DNA of 64,000 nt from Acanthosepion lycidas (GCA_963932145.1 OZ010590.1:51491112-51555111); one strand, 5' to 3'. Counted from the stretch's first letter, positions 23,842-37,008 are shown. Made by a program: numbers and translations. The notes: generated by a model not told the origin, from the sequence alone.

Positions 23842-24248
23842 ATAGGACGACGTTATTTTCTTTTGCTATGATATATTTAGTCTTCCATGTAAAAAAATGA
23901 AAAAGAAAGAGCATTAAATTAAAAATCGCGTCTGTTGGCATGTCAATATTACGATCTAGAAGTTATGAAGAGCGTAAAAATACTAAAATGTAAATCATTT
24001 TGAAAACGATGCGTGCAATTGTACTGAACATAGGCTAGCTGTGTAAAATATAGTCATTCTTGAATACTAGACGATTCTGTGGTCAATGTGCAGAAATTGA
24101 ATTTGAAAATAAATTTACTTTCTTGAAAGTTAACTTTTCCTAAAAGTTTTATTTTCGCCGTAATTATTGATGGATTGAGAATTATTTCCGAGCCGAGATA
24201 TCAAATTGAATTGGGGGAAAAAAAAAAAAAAAACCTATAGGAAAAGCA

Positions 24249-24320
24249 TTCCGACACCGGGAATCGAACCCTAGCAGCCTGGGTGAAAGCCAGGAATCCT
24301 AACCATTAGACCATGTGGGA
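24249..24320 (-). tRNA. tRNA-Glu(TTC), unit 16
   Basis: Unit 16 (23989-25589). C4:C69 and A50:G64 mismatches. Confidence 0.85.
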
Positions 24321-24700
24321 ACCTGGAATCATTTTGTTGTTACAGGCTAAAGTGTCAAACACGCTTCACACACTCTTAGAGATATTATCCATCTCTCAGT
24401 TCCGAAACCGATAATGAATCATTGATTTGTATTCGTTATTGTATTGGTTGCTTTCGGAAAATAACATTTTACCTCATACAGACCGACCTCATATTCAACA
24501 CCTGCTTCATACCGCTCACTTTTACACTCAGACGTGACACGCTCTAGAGATTTTTGATGTAAGGCGTAAACAGTACTAGCACCCAAATTTAATCAGCTTT
24601 TGTCTGACAATCCATGAGTAAAATATTTGCATTTAAAATGGATTTCCTATTCCTCATAGAACATTTACAAAATCTACAGGTAAGAACGATAAACGCGCTG

Positions 24701-24773
24701 CGCCGCGTGGCGTAATGGAAAAAGCGTCTGGCTTCTAATTAGAAGATTGCGAGTTCGAGTCTCGTCGTTGTCG
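24701..24773 (+). tRNA. tRNA-Arg(TCT)-like, unit 16
   Basis: Anticodon TCT, normal T loop. Confidence 0.7.
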
Positions 24774-25358
24774 AATTTTGTAGTTCAACTAGATTCTTAA
24801 ATCTTCTGGAATTTATTGCTGTGATACAGCACTGAATGTCCAATTAAGAAAAAGTCGCTAAGGACTAAAGAACAGCCTCTTTCAGTATATACGTAGATTT
24901 TCTTGAACTTCAAGTCCCATTTCTTCCAGCCTTGATAATTTTGTAATTTTTTTTTTTTTTTTATTTTTTTCCGGCAGACGTAGGTTTTTAAAATAAATCA
25001 AACATTTCGTGGAAAATTTTGACATGTGCGACAATGCCTGACGAATTCATGCCTCTGATTCCATCGGAGGTGTCTTGTCACGGAAACATCTAACAAAACA
25101 TAGATTAAAAGTGTAAAGAAACTTTGACGTATTTTAATCTCGGAAAAAATGCCATCATATCGGGCGACGACAAGTATATTGATAGGAAATAAATGTCGTT
25201 GGAAAATTCATTTCACACATCAAAATAGTTGTTCCGAGAAGCATGAAAATCACGAAATTCGTCTCAGTTGTCCGTATGTGGATTATGAACACCGTCAAAT
25301 ATGAAGAAATGATCTATAATGATATTCCAGTTTGACGATCGACGCTAGCATGCTTTAG

Positions 25359-25442
25359 GTCAGGGTGGCCGAGCGGTCTAAGGCGCTGCGTTCAGGTCGC
25401 AGTCGGGTCTTCCCGGCGTGGGTTCGAATCCCACTCCTGACA
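25359..25442 (+). tRNA. tRNA-Leu(CAG), unit 16
   Basis: Consensus copy, fully paired. Confidence 0.96.
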
Positions 25443-25848
25443 ATAGGACGACGTTATTTTCTTTTGCTATGATATATTTAGTCTTCCATGTAAAAAAATG
25501 AAAAAGAAAGAGCATTAAATTAAAAATCGCGTCTGTTGGCATGTCAATATTACGATCTAGAAGTTATGAAGAGCGTAAAATTACTAAAATGTAAAACATT
25601 TTGAAAACGATGCGTGCAATTGTACTGAACATAGGCTAGCTGTGTAAAATATAGTCATTCTTGAATACTAGACGATTCTGTGGTCAATGTGCAGAAATTG
25701 AATTTGAAAATAAATTTACTTTCTTGAAAGTTAACTTTTCCTAAAAGTTTTATTTTCGCCGTAATTATTGATGGATTGAGAATTATTTCCGAGCCGAGAT
25801 ATCAAATTGAATTGGGGAAAAAAAAAAAAAAAACCTATAGGAAAAGCA

Positions 25849-25920
25849 TTCCGACACCGGGAATCGAACCCTAGCAGCCTGGGTGAAAGCCAGGAATCCT
25901 AACCACTAGAACATCTGGGA
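25849..25920 (-). tRNA. tRNA-Glu(TTC), damaged, unit 17
   Basis: Unit 17 (25590-27190). The 5' half reads TCCCAGATGTTCTAGTGG, so acceptor pair 6:67 becomes G:G on top of C4:C69, and the A box is TGTTCTAGTGG. A50:G64 also present. Probably a pseudogene. Confidence 0.7.
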
Positions 25921-26300
25921 ACCTGGAATCATTTTGTTGTTACAGGCTAAAGTGTCAAACACGCTTCACACACTCTTAGAGATATTATCCATCTCTCAGT
26001 TCCGAAACCGATAATGAATCATTGATTTGTATTCGTTATTGTATTGGTTGCTTTCGGAAAATAACATTTTACCTCATACACACCGACCTCATATTCAACA
26101 CCTGCTTCATACCGCTCACTTTTACAGTCAGACGTGACACGGTCTAGAGATTTTTGATGTAAGGCGTAAACAGTACTAGCACCCAAATTTAATCAGCTTT
26201 TGTCTGACAATCCATGAGTAAAATATTTGCATTTAAAATGGATTTCCTATTCCTCATAGAACATTTACAAAATCTACAGGTAAGAACGATAAACGCGCTG

Positions 26301-26373
26301 CGCCGCGTGGCGTAATACAAAAAGCGTCTGGCTTCTAATTAGAAGATTGCGAGTTCGAGTCTCGTCGTTGTCG
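26301..26373 (+). tRNA. tRNA-Arg(TCT)-like, damaged, unit 17
   Basis: Anticodon TCT. The D loop reads TAATACAA for TAATGGAA, losing the conserved GG pair and the end of the A box. Confidence 0.55.
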
Positions 26374-26958
26374 AATTTTGTAGTTCAACTAGATTCTTAA
26401 ATCTTCTGGAATTTATTTCTGTGATACAGAACTGAATGTCCAATTAAGAAAAAGTCGCTAAGGACTAAAGAACAGCCTCTTTCAGTATATACGTAGATTT
26501 TCTTGAACTTCAAGTCCCATTTCTTCCAGCCTTGATAATTTTGTAATTTTTTTTTTTTTTTTATTTTTTTCCGGCAGACGTAGGTTTTTAAAATAAATCA
26601 AACATTTCGTGGAAAATTTTGACATGTGCGACAATGCCTGACGAATTCATGCCTCTGATTCCATCGGAGGTGTCTTGTCACGGAAACATCTAACAAAACA
26701 TAGATTAAAAGTGTAAAGAAACTTTGACGTATTTTAATCTCGGAAAAAATGCCATCATATCGGGCGACGACAAGTATATTGATAGGAAATAAATGTCGTT
26801 GGAAAATTCATTTCACACATCAAAATAGTTGTTCCGAGAAGCATGAAAATCACGAAATTCGTCTCAGTTGTCCGTATGTGGATTATGAACACCGTCAAAT
26901 ATGAAGAAATGATCTATAATGATATTCCAGTTTGACGATCGACGCTTGCATGCTTTAG

Positions 26959-27042
26959 GTCAGGGTGGCCGAGCGGTCTAAGACGCTGCGTTCAGGTCGC
27001 AGTCGGGTCTTCCCGGCGTGGGTTCGAATCCCACTCCTGACA
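26959..27042 (+). tRNA. tRNA-Leu(CAG), unit 17
   Basis: AAGAC for AAGGC (D-stem 11:24 mismatch), as in unit 1. Confidence 0.92.
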
Positions 27043-27449
27043 ATAGGACGACGTTATTTTCTTTTGCTATGATATATTTAGTCTTCCATGTAAAAAAAAT
27101 GAAAAAGAAAGAGCATTAAATTAAAAATCGCGTCTGTTGGCATGTCAATATTACGATCTAGAAGTTATGAAGAGCGTAAAAATACTAAAATGTAAATCAT
27201 TTTGAAAACGATGCGTGCAATTGTACTGAACATAGGCTAGCTGTGTAAAATATAGTCATTCTTGAATACTAGACGATTCTGTGGTCAATGTGCAGAAATT
27301 GAATTTGAAAATAAATTTACTTTCTTGAAAGTTAACTTTTCCTAAAAGTTTTATTTTCGCCGTAATTATTGATGGATTGAGAATTATTTCCGAGCCGAGA
27401 TATCAAATTGAATTGGGGAAAAAAAAAAAAAAAACCTATAGGAAAAGCA

Positions 27450-27521
27450 TTCCGACACCGGGAATCGAACCCTAGCAGCCTGGGTGAAAGCCAGGAATCC
27501 TAACCATTAGACCATGTGGGA
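27450..27521 (-). tRNA. tRNA-Glu(TTC), unit 18
   Basis: Unit 18 (27191-28790). C4:C69 and A50:G64 mismatches. Confidence 0.85.
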
Positions 27522-27901
27522 ACCTGGAATCATTTTATTGTTACAGGCTAAAGTGTCAAACACGCTTCACACACTCTTAGAGATATTATCCATCTCTCAG
27601 TTCCGAAACCGATAATGAATCATTGATTTGTATTCGTTATTGTATTGGTTGCTTTCGGAAAATAACATTTTACCTCATACACACCGACCTCATATTCAAC
27701 ACCTGCTTCATACCGCTCACTTTTACAGTCAGACGTGACACGGTCTAGAGATTTTTGATGTAAGGCGTAAACAGTACTAGCACCCAAATTTAATCAGCTT
27801 TTGTCTGACAATCCATGAGTAAAATATTTGCATTTAAAATGGATTTCCTATTCCTCATAGAAGATTTACAAAATCTACAGGTAAGAACGATAAACGCGCT
27901 G

Positions 27902-27974
27902 CGCCGCGTGGCGTAATGGAAAAAGCGTCTGGCTTCTAATTAGAAGATTGCGAGTTCGAGTCTCGTCGTTGTCG
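27902..27974 (+). tRNA. tRNA-Arg(TCT)-like, unit 18
   Basis: Anticodon TCT, normal T loop. Confidence 0.7.
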
Positions 27975-28559
27975 AATTTTGTAGTTCAACTAGATTCTTA
28001 AATCTTCTGGAATTTATTGCTGTGATACAGCACTGAATGTCCAATTAAGAAAAAGTCGCTAAGGACTAAAGAACAGCCTCTTTCAGTATATACGTAGATT
28101 TTCTTGAACTTCAAGTCCCATTTCTTCCAGCCTTGATAATTTTGTAATTTTTTTTTTTTTTTTATTTTTTTCCGGCAGACGTAGGTTTTTAAAATAAATC
28201 AAACATTTCGTGGAAAATTTTGACATGTGCGACAATGCCTGACGAATTCATGCCTCTGATTCCATCGGAGGTGTCTTGTCACGGAAACATCTAACAAAAC
28301 ATAGATTAAAAGTGTAAAGAAACTTTGACGTATTTTAATCTCGGAAAAAATGCCATCATATCGGGCGACGACAAGTATATTGATAGGAAATAAATGTCGT
28401 TGGAAAATTCATTTCACACATCAAAATAGTTGTTCCGAGAAGCATGAAAATCACGAAATTCGTCTCAGTTGTCCGTATGTGGATTATGAACACCGTCAAA
28501 TATGAAGAAATGATCTATAATGATATTCCAGTTTGACGATCGACGCTAGCATGCTTTAG

Positions 28560-28643
28560 GTCAGGGTGGCCGAGCGGTCTAAGGCGCTGCGTTCAGGTCG
28601 CAGTCGGGTCTTCCCGGCGTGGGTTCGAATCCCACTCCTGACA
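28560..28643 (+). tRNA. tRNA-Leu(CAG), unit 18
   Basis: Consensus copy, fully paired. Confidence 0.96.
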
Positions 28644-29038
28644 ATAGGACGACGTTATTTTCTTTTGCTATGATATATTTAGTCTTCCATGTAAAAAAAT
28701 GAAAAAGAAAGAGCATTAAATTAAAAATCGCGTCTGTTGGCATGTCAATATTACGATCTAGAAGTTATGAAGAGCGTAAAAATACTAAAATGTAAATCAT
28801 TTTGAAAACGATGCGTGCAATTGTACTGAACATAGGCTAGCTGTGTAATCTTGAATACTAGACGATTCTGTGGTCAATGTGCAGAAATTGAATTTGAAAA
28901 TAAATTTACTTTCTTGAAAGTTAACTTTTCCTAAAAGTTTTATTTTCGCCGTAATTATTGATGGATTGAGAATTATTTCCGAGCCGAGATATCAAATTGA
29001 ATTGGGGAAAAAAAAAAAAAAAACCTATAGGAAAAGCA

Positions 29039-29110
29039 TTCCGACACCGGGAATCGAACCCTAGCAGCCTGGGTGAAAGCCAGGAATCCTAACCACTAGA
29101 ACATCTGGGA
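29039..29110 (-). tRNA. tRNA-Glu(TTC), damaged, unit 19
   Basis: Unit 19 (28791-30379). Same TCCCAGATGTTCTAGTGG 5' half as unit 17. First unit with the 11-bp deletion near its start. Confidence 0.7.
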
Positions 29111-29490
29111 ACCTGGAATCATTTTGTTGTTACAGGCTAAAGTGTCAAACACGCTTCACACACTCTTAGAGATATTATCCATCTCTCAGTTCCGAAACCG
29201 ATAATGAATCATTGATTTGTATTCGTTATTGTATTGGTTGCTTTCGGAAAATAACATTTTACCTCATACACACCGACCTCATATTCAACACCTGCTTCAT
29301 ACCGCTCACTTTTACAGTCAGACGTGACACGGTCTAGAGATTTTTGATGTAAGGCGTAAACAGTACTAGCACCCAAATTTAATCAGCTTTTGTCTGACAA
29401 TCCATGAGTAAAATATTTGCATTTAAAATGGATTTCCTATTCCTCATAGAACATTTACAAAATCTACAGGTAAGAACGATAAACGCGCTG

Positions 29491-29563
29491 CGCCGCGTGG
29501 CGTAATGCAAAAAGCGTCTGGCTTCTAATTAGAAGATTGCGAGTTCGAGTCTCGTCGTTGTCG
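29491..29563 (+). tRNA. tRNA-Arg(TCT)-like, unit 19
   Basis: Anticodon TCT. D loop TAATGCAA (second conserved G changed to C), so the A box is weakened. Confidence 0.6.
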
Positions 29564-30148
29564 AATTTTGTAGTTCAACTAGATTCTTAAATCTTCTGGA
29601 ATTTATTGCTGTGATACAGCACTGAATGTCCAATTAAGAAAAAGTCGCTAAGGACTAAAGAACAGCCTCTTTCAGTATATACGTAGATTTTCTTGAACTT
29701 CAAGTCCCATTACTTCCAGCCTTGATAATTTTGTAATTTTTTTTTTTTTTTTATTTTTTTCCGGCAGACGTAGGTTTTTAAAATAAATCAAACATTTCGT
29801 GGAAAATTTTGACATGTGCGACAATGCCTGACGAATTCATGCCTCTGATTCCATCGGAGGTGTCTTGTCACGGAAACATCTAACAAAACATAGATTAAAA
29901 GTGTAAAGAAACTTTGACGTATTTTAATCTCGGAAAAAATGCCATCATATCGGGCGACGACAAGTATATTGATAGGAAATAAATGTCGTTGGAAAATTCA
30001 TTTCACACATCAAAATAGTTGTTCCGAGAAGCATGAAAATCACGAAATTCGTCTCAGTTGTCCGTATGTGGATTATGAACACCGTCAAATATGAAGAAAT
30101 GATCTATAATGATATTCCAGTTTGACGATCGACGCTAGCATGCTTTAG

Positions 30149-30232
30149 GTCAGGGTGGCCGAGCGGTCTAAGGCGCTGCGTTCAGGTCGCAGTCGGGTCT
30201 TCCCGGCGTGGGTTCGAATCCCACTCCTGACA
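30149..30232 (+). tRNA. tRNA-Leu(CAG), unit 19
   Basis: Consensus copy, fully paired. Confidence 0.96.
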
Positions 30233-30638
30233 ATAGGACGACGTTATTTTCTTTTGCTATGATATATTTAGTCTTCCATGTAAAAAAATGAAAAAGAAAG
30301 AGCATTAAATTAAAAATCGCGTCTGTTGGCATGTCAATATTACGATCTAGAAGTTATGAAGAGCGTAAAAATACTAAAATGTAAAACATTTTGAAAACGA
30401 TGCGTGCAATTGTACTGAACATAGGCTAGCTGTGTAAAATATAGTCATTCTTGAATACTAGACGATTCTGTGGTCAATGTGCAGAAATTGAATTTGAAAA
30501 TAAATTTACTTTCTTGAAAGTTAACTTTTCCTAAAAGTTTTATTTTCGCCGTAATTATTGATGGATTGAGAATTATTTCCGAGCCGAGATATCAAATTGA
30601 ATTGGGGAAAAAAAAAAAAAAAACCTATAGGAAAAGCA

Positions 30639-30710
30639 TTCCGACACCGGGAATCGAACCCTAGCAGCCTGGGTGAAAGCCAGGAATCCTAACCACTAGA
30701 ACATCTGGGA
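30639..30710 (-). tRNA. tRNA-Glu(TTC), damaged, unit 20
   Basis: Unit 20 (30380-31980). Third and last copy with the TCCCAGATGTTCTAGTGG 5' half (G6:G67 added to C4:C69). Confidence 0.7.
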
Positions 30711-31090
30711 ACCTGGAATCATTTTGTTGTTACAGGCTAAAGTGTCAAACACGCTTCACACACTCTTAGAGATATTATCCATCTCTCAGTTCCGAAACCG
30801 ATAATGAATCATTGATTTGTATTCGTTATTGTATTGGTTGCTTTCGGAAAATAACATTTTACCTCATACACACCGACCTCATATTCAACACCTGCTTCAT
30901 ACCGCTCACTTTTACAGTCAGACGTGACACGGTCTAGAGATTTTTGATGTAAGGCGTAAACAGTACTAGCACCCAAATTTAATCAGCTTTTGTCTGACAA
31001 TCCATGAGTAAAATATTTGCATTTAAAATGGATTTCCTATTCCTCATAGAACATTTACAAAATCTACAGGTAAGAACGATAAACGCGCTG

Positions 31091-31163
31091 CGCCGCGTGG
31101 CGTAATGGAAAAAGCGTCTGGCTTCTAATTAGAAGATTGCGAGTTCGAGTCTCGTCGTTGTCG
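31091..31163 (+). tRNA. tRNA-Arg(TCT)-like, unit 20
   Basis: Anticodon TCT. The D loop is normal, unlike its duplicate partner in unit 17. Confidence 0.7.
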
Positions 31164-31748
31164 AATTTTGTAGTTCAACTAGATTCTTAAATCTTCTGGA
31201 ATTTATTTCTGTGATACAGAACTGAATGTCCAATTAAGAAAAAGTCGCTAAGGACTAAAGAACAGCCTCTTTCAGTATATACGTAGATTTTCTTGAACTT
31301 CAAGTCCCATTTCTTCCAGCCTTGATAATTTTGTAATTTTTTTTTTTTTTTTATTTTTTTCCGGCAGACGTAGGTTTTTAAAATAAATCAAACATTTCGT
31401 GGAAAATTTTGACATGTGCGACAATGCCTGACGAATTCATGCCTCTGATTCCATCGGAGGTGTCTTGTCACGGAAACATCTAACAAAACATAGATTAAAA
31501 GTGTAAAGAAACTTTGACGTATTTTAATCTCGGAAAAAATGCCATCATATCGGGCGACGACAAGTATATTGATAGGAAATAAATGTCGTTGGAAAATTCA
31601 TTTCACACATCAAAATAGTTGTTCCGAGAAGCATGAAAATCACGAAATTCGTCTCAGTTGTCCGTATGTGGATTATGAACACCGTCAAATATGAAGAAAT
31701 GATCTATAATGATATTCCAGTTTGACGATCGACGCTTGCATGCTTTAG

Positions 31749-31832
31749 GTCAGGGTGGCCGAGCGGTCTAAGGCGCTGCGTTCAGGTCGCAGTCGGGTCT
31801 TCCCGGCGTGGGTTCGAATCCCACTCCTGACA
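31749..31832 (+). tRNA. tRNA-Leu(CAG), unit 20
   Basis: Consensus body, fully paired. Leader shares GACGCTTGCATGC with unit 17. Confidence 0.96.
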
Positions 31833-32239
31833 ATAGGACGACGTTATTTTCTTTTGCTATGATATATTTAGTCTTCCATGTAAAAAAAATGAAAAAGAAA
31901 GAGCATTAAATTAAAAATCGCGTCTGTTGGCATGTCAATATTACGATCTAGAAGTTATGAAGAGCTTAAAAATACTAAAATGTAAATCATTTTGAAAACG
32001 ATGCGTGCAATTGTACTGAACATAGGCTAGCTGTGTAAAATATAGTCATTCTTGAATACTAGACGATTCTGTGGTCAATGTGCAGAAATTGAATTTGAAA
32101 ATAAATTTACTTTCTTGAAAGTTAACTTTTCCTAAAAGTTTTATTTTCGCCGTAATTATTGATGGATTGAGAATTATTTCCGAGCCGAGATATCAAATTG
32201 AATTGGGGAAAAAAAAAAAAAAAACCTATAGGAAAAGCA

Positions 32240-32311
32240 TTCCGACACCGGGAATCGAACCCTAGCAGCCTGGGTGAAAGCCAGGAATCCTAACCATTAG
32301 ACCATGTGGGA
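32240..32311 (-). tRNA. tRNA-Glu(TTC), unit 21
   Basis: Unit 21 (31981-33580). C4:C69 and A50:G64 mismatches. Confidence 0.85.
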
Positions 32312-32691
32312 ACCTGGAATCATTTTATTGTTACAGGCTAAAGTGTCAAACACGCTTCACACACTCTTAGAGATATTATCCATCTCTCAGTTCCGAAACC
32401 GATAATGAATCATTGATTTGTATTCGTTATTGTATTGGTTGCTTTCGGAAAATAACATTTTACCTCATACACACCGACCTCATATTCAACACCTGCTTCA
32501 TACCGCTCACTTTTACAGTCAGACGTGACACGGTCTAGAGATTTTTGATGTAAGGCGTAAACAGTACTAGCACCCAAATTTAATCAGCTTTTGTCTGACA
32601 ATCCATGAGTAAAATATTTGCATTTAAAATGGATTTCCTATTCCTCATAGAACATTTACAAAATCTACAGGTAAGAACGATAAACGCGCTG

Positions 32692-32764
32692 CGCCGCGTG
32701 GCGTAATGGAAAAATCGTCTGGCTTCTAATTAGAAGATTGCGAGTTCGAGTCTCGTCGTTGTCG
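32692..32764 (+). tRNA. tRNA-Arg(TCT)-like, unit 21
   Basis: Anticodon TCT. AAAATCGTC for AAAAGCGTC removes another D-stem pair (11:24). Confidence 0.6.
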
Positions 32765-33349
32765 AATTTTGTAGTTCAACTAGATTCTTAAATCTTCTGG
32801 AATTTATTGCTGTGATACAGCACTGAATGTCCAATTAAGAAAAAGTCGCTAAGGACTAAAGAACAGCCTCTTTCAGTATATACGGAGATTTTCTTGAACT
32901 TCAAGTCCCATTTCTTCCAGCCTTGATAATTTTGTAATTTTTTTTTTTTTTTTATTTTTTTCCGGCAGACGTAGGTTTTTAAAATAAATCAAACATTTCG
33001 TGGAAAATTTTGACATGTGCGACAAAGCCTGACGAATTCATGCCTCTGATTCCATCGGAGGTGTCTTGTCACGGAAACATCTAACAAAACATAGATTAAA
33101 AGTGTAAAGAAACTTTGACGTATTTTAATCTCGGAAAAAATGCCATCATATCGGGCGACGACAAGTATATTGATAGGAAATAAATGTCGTTGGAAAATTC
33201 ATTTCACACATCAAAATAGTTGTTCCGAGAAGCATGAAAATCACGAAATTCGTCTCAGTTGTCCGTATGTGGATTATGAACACCGTCAAATATGAAGAAA
33301 TGATCTATAATGATATTCCAGTTTGACGATCGACGCTAGCATGCTTTAG

Positions 33350-33433
33350 GTCAGGGTGGCCGAGCGGTCTAAGGCGCTGCGTTCAGGTCGCAGTCGGGTC
33401 TTCCCGGCGTGGGTTCGAATCCCACTCCTGACA
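33350..33433 (+). tRNA. tRNA-Leu(CAG), unit 21
   Basis: Consensus copy, fully paired. Confidence 0.96.
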
Positions 33434-33830
33434 ATAGGACGACGTTATTTTCTTTTGCTATGATATATTTAGTCTTCCATGTAAAAAAATGAAAAAGAAA
33501 GAGCATTAAATTAAAAATCGCGTCTGTTGGCATGTCAATATTACGATCTAGAAGTTATGAAGAGCGTAAAAATACTAAAATGTAAATCATTTTGAAAACG
33601 ATGCGTGCAATTGTACTGAACATAGGCTAGCTGTGTAATCTTGAATACTAGACGATTCTGTGGTCAATGTGCAGAAATTGAATTTGAAAATAAATTTACT
33701 TTCTTGAAAGTTAACTTTTCCTAAAAGTTTTATTTTCGCCGTAATTATTGATGGATTGAGAATTATTTCCGAGCCGAGATATCAAATTGAATTGGGGAAA
33801 AAAAAAAAAAAAAAACCTATAGGAAAAGCA

Positions 33831-33902
33831 TTCCGACACCGGGAATCGAACCCTAGCAGCCTGGGTGAAAGCCAGGAATCCTAACCATTAGACCATGTGG
33901 GA
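33831..33902 (-). tRNA. tRNA-Glu(TTC), unit 22
   Basis: Unit 22 (33581-35171). C4:C69 and A50:G64 mismatches. The 5' half is the common form, not that of unit 19. Confidence 0.85.
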
Positions 33903-34282
33903 ACCTGGAATCATTTTGTTGTTACAGGCTAAAGTGTCAAACACGCTTCACACACTCTTAGAGATATTATCCATCTCTCAGTTCCGAAACCGATAATGAA
34001 TCATTGATTTGTATTCGTTATTGTATTGGTTGCTTTCGGAAAATAACATTTTACCTCATACACACCGACCTCATATTCAACACCTGCTTCATACCGCTCA
34101 CTTTTACAGTCAGACGTGACACGGTCTAGAGATTTTTGATGTAAGGCGTAAACAGTACTAGCACCCAAATTTAATCAGCTTTTGTCTGACAATCCATGAG
34201 TAAAATATTTGCATTTAAAATGGATTTCCTATTCCTCATAGAACATTTACAAAATCTACAGGTAAGAACGATAAACGCGCTG

Positions 34283-34355
34283 CGCCGCGTGGCGTAATGG
34301 AAAAAGCGTCTGGCTTCTAATTAGAAGATTGCGAGTTCGAGTCTCGTCGTTGTCG
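34283..34355 (+). tRNA. tRNA-Arg(TCT)-like, unit 22
   Basis: Anticodon TCT, normal T loop. Confidence 0.7.
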
Positions 34356-34940
34356 AATTTTGTAGTTCAACTAGATTCTTAAATCTTCTGGAATTTATTG
34401 CTGTGATACAGCACTGAATGTCCAATTAAGAAAAAGTCGCTAAGGACTAAAGAACAGCCTCTTTCAGTATATACGGAGATTTTCTTGAACTTCAAGTCCC
34501 ATTTCTTCCAGCCTTGATAATTTTGTAATTTTTTTTTTTTTTTTATTTTTTTCCGGCAGACGTAGGTTTTTAAAATAAATCAAACATTTCGTGGAAAATT
34601 TTGACATGTGCGACAATGCCTGACGAATTCATGCCTCTGATTCCATCGGAGGTGTCTTGTCACGGAAACATCTAACAAAACATAGATTAAAAGTGTAAAG
34701 AAACTTTGACGTATTTTAATCTCGGAAAAAATGCCATCATATCGGGCGACGACAAGTATATTGATAGGAAATAAATGTCGTTGGAAAATTCATTTCACAC
34801 ATCAAAATAGTTGTTCCGAGAAGCATGAAAATCACGAAATTCGTCTCAGTTGTCCGTATGTGGATTATGAACACCGTCAAATATGAAGAAATGATCTATA
34901 ATGATATTCCAGTTTGACGATCGACGCTAGCATGCTTTAG

Positions 34941-35024
34941 GTCAGGGTGGCCGAGCGGTCTAAGGCGCTGCGTTCAGGTCGCAGTCGGGTCTTCCCGGCG
35001 TGGGTTCGAATCCCACTCCTGACA
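34941..35024 (+). tRNA. tRNA-Leu(CAG), unit 22
   Basis: Consensus copy, fully paired. Confidence 0.96.
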
Positions 35025-35419
35025 ATAGGACGACGTTATTTTCTTTTGCTATGATATATTTAGTCTTCCATGTAAAAAAATGAAAAAGAAAGAGCATTAA
35101 ATTAAAAATCGCGTCTGTTGGCATGTCAATATTACGATCTAGAAGTTATGAAGAGCGTAAAAATACTAAAATGTAAATCATTTTGAAAACGATGCGTGCA
35201 ATTGTACTGAACATAGGCTAGCTGTGTAATCTTGAATACTAGACGATTCTGTGGTCAATGTGCAGAAATTGAATTTGAAAATAAATTTACTTTCTTGAAA
35301 GTTAACTTTTCCTAAAAGTTTTATTTTCGCCGTAATTATTGATGGATTGAGAATTATTTCCGAGCCGAGATATCAAATTGAATTGGGGAAAAAAAAAAAA
35401 AAAACCTATAGGAAAAGCA

Positions 35420-35491
35420 TTCCGACACCGGGAATCGAACCCTAGCAGCCTGGGTGAAAGCCAGGAATCCTAACCATTAGACCATGTGGGA
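35420..35491 (-). tRNA. tRNA-Glu(TTC), unit 23
   Basis: Unit 23 (35172-36760). C4:C69 and A50:G64 mismatches. Confidence 0.85.
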
Positions 35492-35871
35492 ACCTGGAAT
35501 CATTTTGTTGTTACAGGCTAAAGTGTCAAACACGCTTCACACACTCTTAGAGATATTATCCATCTCTCAGTTCCGAAACCGATAATGAATCATTGATTTG
35601 TATTCGTTATTGTATTGGTTGCTTTCGGAAAATAACATTTTACCTCATACACACCGACCTCATATTCAACACCTGCTTCATACCGCTCACTTTTACAGTC
35701 AGACGTGACACGGTCTAGAGATTTTTGATGTAAGGCGTAAACAGTACTAGCACCCAAATTTAATCAGCTTTTGTCTGACAATCCATGAGTAAAATATTTG
35801 CATTTAAAATGGATTTCCTATTCCTCATAGAACATTTACAAAATCTACAGGTAAGAACGATAAACGCGCTG

Positions 35872-35944
35872 CGCCGCGTGGCGTAATGGAAAAAGCGTCT
35901 GGCTTCTAATTAGAAGATTGCGAGTTCGAGTCTCGTCGTTGTCG
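35872..35944 (+). tRNA. tRNA-Arg(TCT)-like, unit 23
   Basis: Anticodon TCT, normal T loop. Confidence 0.7.
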
Positions 35945-36529
35945 AATTTTGTAGTTCAACTAGATTCTTAAATCTTCTGGAATTTATTGCTGTGATACAG
36001 CACTGAATGTCCAATTAAGAAAAAGTCGCTAAGGACTAAAGAACAGCCTCTTTCAGTATATACGGAGATTTTCTTGAACTTCAAGTCCCATTTCTTCCAG
36101 CCTTGCTAATTTTGTAATTTTTTTTTTTTTTTTATTTTTTTCCGGCAGACGTAGGTTTTTAAAATAAATCAAACATTTCGTGGAAAATTTTGACATGTGC
36201 GACAATGCCTGACGAATTCATGCCTCTGATTCCATCGGAGGTGTCTTGTCACGGAAACATCTAACAAAACATAGATTAAAAGTGTAAAGAAACTTTGACG
36301 TATTTTAATCTCGGAAAAAATGCCATCATATCGGGCGACGACAAGTATATTGATAGGAAATAAATGTCGTTGGAAAATTCATTTCACACATCAAAATAGT
36401 TGTTCCGAGAAGCATGAAAATCACGAAATTCGTCTCAGTTGTCCGTATGTGGATTATGAACACCGTCAAATATGAAGAAATGATCTATAATGATATTCCA
36501 GTTTGACGATCGACGCTAGCATGCTTTAG

Positions 36530-36613
36530 GTCAGGGTGGCCGAGCGGTCTAAGGCGCTGCGTTCAGGTCGCAGTCGGGTCTTCCCGGCGTGGGTTCGAAT
36601 CCCACTCCTGACA
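36530..36613 (+). tRNA. tRNA-Leu(CAG), unit 23
   Basis: Consensus copy, fully paired. Confidence 0.96.
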
Positions 36614-37008
36614 ATAGGACGACGTTATTTTCTTTTGCTATGATATATTTAGTCTTCCATGTAAAAAAATGAAAAAGAAAGAGCATTAAATTAAAAATCG
36701 CGTCTGTTGGCATGTCAATATTACGATCTAGAAGTTATGAAGAGCGTAAAAATACTAAAATGTAAATCATTTTGAAAACGATGCGTGCAATTGTACTGAA
36801 CATAGGCTAGCTGTGTAATCTTGAATACTAGACGATTCTGTGGTCAATGTGCAGAAATTGAATTTGAAAATAAATTTACTTTCTTGAAAGTTAACTTTTC
36901 CTAAAAGTTTTATTTTCGCCGTAATTATTGATGGATTGAGAATTATTTCCGAGCCGAGATATCAAATTGAATTGGGGAAAAAAAAAAAAAAAACCTATAG
37001 GAAAAGCA

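Larger units (their letters stand above)
25590..35171. repeat. Higher-order repeat: three-unit block duplicated (units 17-19 and 20-22)
   Basis: Units 17-19 (25590-30379) and 20-22 (30380-35171) share private variants in the same order. Units 17 and 20 both start TGTAAAACAT and share GATACAGAACTG, GACGCTTGCATGC and a run of eight A before TGAAAAAG. Units 18 and 21 share CATTTTATTGTTACAGG. Units 19 and 22 share the 11-bp deletion (GCTGTGTAATCTTG). Some sites have since been overwritten: unit 22 lacks the unit 19 Glu variant. Confidence 0.85.
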
